A stretch of DNA of 64,000 nucleotides, taken from positions 59,433,671 to 59,497,670 of the forward strand of contig JASWHV010000008.1 in assembly GCA_030760725.1 (NCBI GenBank), given 5' to 3'. Source of the DNA: Neostapfia colusana. Taxonomy: Eukaryota > Streptophyta > Magnoliopsida > Poales > Poaceae. Below the pieces are notes generated by a model. That model ran no database searches. It was not told where the DNA came from and was given only the letters and a program-made list of their open reading frames with translations. The position numbers and the translations under genes were made by a program. Each line of letters opens with the position of its first letter. Within the stretch, counting starts at the first letter, position 1. Shown piece after piece: positions 58,701 to 61,700 of this stretch.

Positions 58701-61700
58701 AGGAAGAAAGGGAGGCAAGAGACTGAAGCAGCACTGCACAGCGGTGGCGGTGGCATTCCATCAATTGTTGAGAGACTAGGACACAGACATACAGTCATAT
58801 GACCTAGAGAAGCTCTTGTGGGATAGCTACTAGGCTGGGTTGGATGCATTTCCTCCCTTTTTATATTTTCTTTTCTCTATTTTTCCTTTTTCTTTCCTCC
58901 TACCGGCCTTTTATTTTTCCCTGCTAGTTTGCTACGGTACCAAGCCGTTTAGCCCGTCTAAGCACCGTCTAAACGCGAGTGGGCCGTTTAAACGCTAAAT
59001 GATGGGTCACTGACCGTTTAGCGTTTACCGTTTAGTATAACACTGAAAAGAACTCAGCATTGCCCCTGATGTAAAGCCCAGATGCCACTACTATCTTCAT
59101 CGAGCTAGTGGTAGTTTTCATTTGTGATTCTTCAGCACCCTACAATAACTATCTATAAGGTAGGCGTTGGGTAGAGTGTTCATGCAACAGAACTGTTAAA
59201 GTATAAGTGAATTGCCCACTTTTTCTATTGGCTTAAGCTTTTCGGGTCAACCGGTCGTTGCATAGTAGCTTAACATGGTATCAGGGCCAGAGGTCTCGAG
59301 TTCGAATCCTGACGGGCGGGATTTATTAAAATAAATTGCAGCCGACTCCTATTCCACTTTGCGGCCCAAGAGAGCCTATACGTGAGTGAGAGTATTAAAG
59401 TATAAGTGAATTGTCCACCTTTCCCTATTGGCTTAAGCTTTTCGGGTCAACCGGTTGGTGTATAATAGCTTAACAAGTACCAGTTGTTGTAGCACTATGA
59501 GTCATCTAACATAAATAAAGAAACTTCCGATTATGGAAAATATCTATGTTACTGTTGAAATATAAGTGAATTGTCTACCCTTCCCCATCAGCTTAATCTT
59601 TTGGGGTCGACCAGTTGGTGCATAGTAGCTTAACATGGTATCAGAGGCAGAGGTCTCGAGTTCGAATCCTGGCGGGCGCGATTTATTAAATAAATTGCAG
59701 CCGACTCCTATTCCACGTTTGCGGCCCAAGAGAGACTGCACGTAAGGGGGAGTGTTGAAATATAAGTGAATTGCCCACCATTCCTCATCAGCTTAAGTTG
59801 TTGAGGTCAATCGGTCGGTGCATAGTAGCTTAACATATAAGGGTAGGCAATTCACTTATATTTCAACACTCCCCCTCACGTGCAGGCTCTCTTGGGCCGC
59901 AAATGTGGAATAGGAGTAGGCTACAATTTATTTTAATAAATCGCGCCCGCCAGGATTCGAACTCGAGACCTCTGGCTCTGATACCATGTTAAGCTACTAT
60001 GCACCGACCAATTGACCCCAAAAGCTTTGCTGATGGGGAAGGGTAGGCAATTCACTTATATTTCAACAGTTACCATAGGGAACAAACCTCTTATAAGCAA
60101 TCCCAATCATTTTGTATTTTACATGGTAACATATAGAGAGCAAGTCGTTACAAGTATGATAACAGCATGTGCAACTATATCAGTATTACAAAAGTGGTAA
60201 ACTCACTCTAGGCCCTTGATTGGTTGGTTGATTGCTCAATAAGTTAGCTAGTTTCTGCCTATGCAAGAGCTTACATTTCTGTATAAATACTTGTAAGGAA
60301 CATGTAACTAAAGAAAAACACCAAAAATTCTAATCAAACTTTTTAGCACCAGAAATCAAAATACTGCGGCGATGGCTGTAAAGTCATCAAGGCGGCATTG
60401 CCTTTGTGAAGAGTAAAGAGGCAGAACAATAAGGAATTACTAATTTAACAAAGAGTTCACAAGAACCTGACTTTGAATAAATCATAGTTATTAAGGCAGT
60501 AAGGCGACCTACCCCTTTTTACCTTTTAAGCGATAAGGCGTAAGGCGAGGCGACGCCTTAGTATTATGTAGATTTAGGAAAATACTACCAACAATATTAT
60601 TTTATATTAAGAAATGTATTGTTATTAAAAAAACAGAAGAATTTTCACCACCAGCTAGGCCCACTGGTCCCCAGCCCAGCACCAGTACACACCCCGGCCC
60701 AGCTCCACACCCTAAATCACTGCCGCCCCCAGCCCCCCACCCGATTCTCCCCAGCCGCCCCCACCCCCGGTCCCCCCCTCCCCCGCCGCCGCCCCCACCC
60801 GATCCCCACCCCCCCCCCCCGCCGCCCCCCAATCCACCCCCTCTCGCCGCCGCCTCCCTCTCCCCCCCCCCAGATCGGACCTCCTCCGGTCCTCCCCCGA
60901 CCCCTACCCCGCAGGCGCTCGCTGTTCTTCCCCAGGCACAGGTAAGTGCGCCCCTCCCCCCTTCTTTCCCGGCGGATCTCCCCCTGCGTGGTCGCCTTAC
61001 GGCGGATCTAAGGCGACAGGGACGCCTTACGGTCCCTGGTCGCCTTAGCGCTTAAGCGACGCCTTAATAACCATGGAATAAATTATAGGCAAACACATGA
61101 CCAGTGATTATTTTGGGAATATCTGAAGAGATCAGTAAATTACCCCTGCCAGTCCTGTTGATTCAGCAGACAGTAGAGAGGTTCCTGCCAAAATATGGGG
61201 AAGTAAGAATAGCAGTGGAACACATCATGTTTTAATTTATATTTTTATTTCTTGAAGAACCATCATATAATCGTATCTATAGTTTCGACTTTGCACAAAA
61301 CCCATGATGATTGGATTATAAATAAGCAGCACGTAGACTTGGTAGCACTTAGTGTTTCTGTTGTTTACTTGTTTCATACTTACTACTGAGAAAATGAAAG
61401 AAGACCTTGGGGTTTAGTGGATGATTCGTAAGCAACAGCTACTGTTATCTCCAGTCCCAAACTAGACGCCACATCCAGAACTTCTTTCTGTGCTCCAAGT
61501 GGATCCACTAATAAAAGAACAGGAAAACAGAGGATAAAATGAAAAAAGAAGACATATTATTGTTGAAGTTAGACTATAATCAGCTATGTCTTACTTGCGC
61601 CCATGTTAGTTATGATACAAACTTTCCGTTCCAAAGCCATGGGTAGAAGCACAGACATCCACTCCTTAACTGCATATTGCCGTAAAATGAAACCACGGTT

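Noticed and set aside
59276..59330. tRNA-like string (TGGTATCAGRGCC followed by GTTCGAATCC, resembling a B box)
   Set aside because: It directly follows an 82-bp LTR in three copies and is the TRIM primer-binding-site region; there is no cloverleaf and no A box at the right distance.
60602..60945. Gly-rich (minus) and Pro-rich (plus) open frames
   Set aside because: A C-rich low-complexity tract inside an hAT element gives long frames on both strands; no protein evidence.
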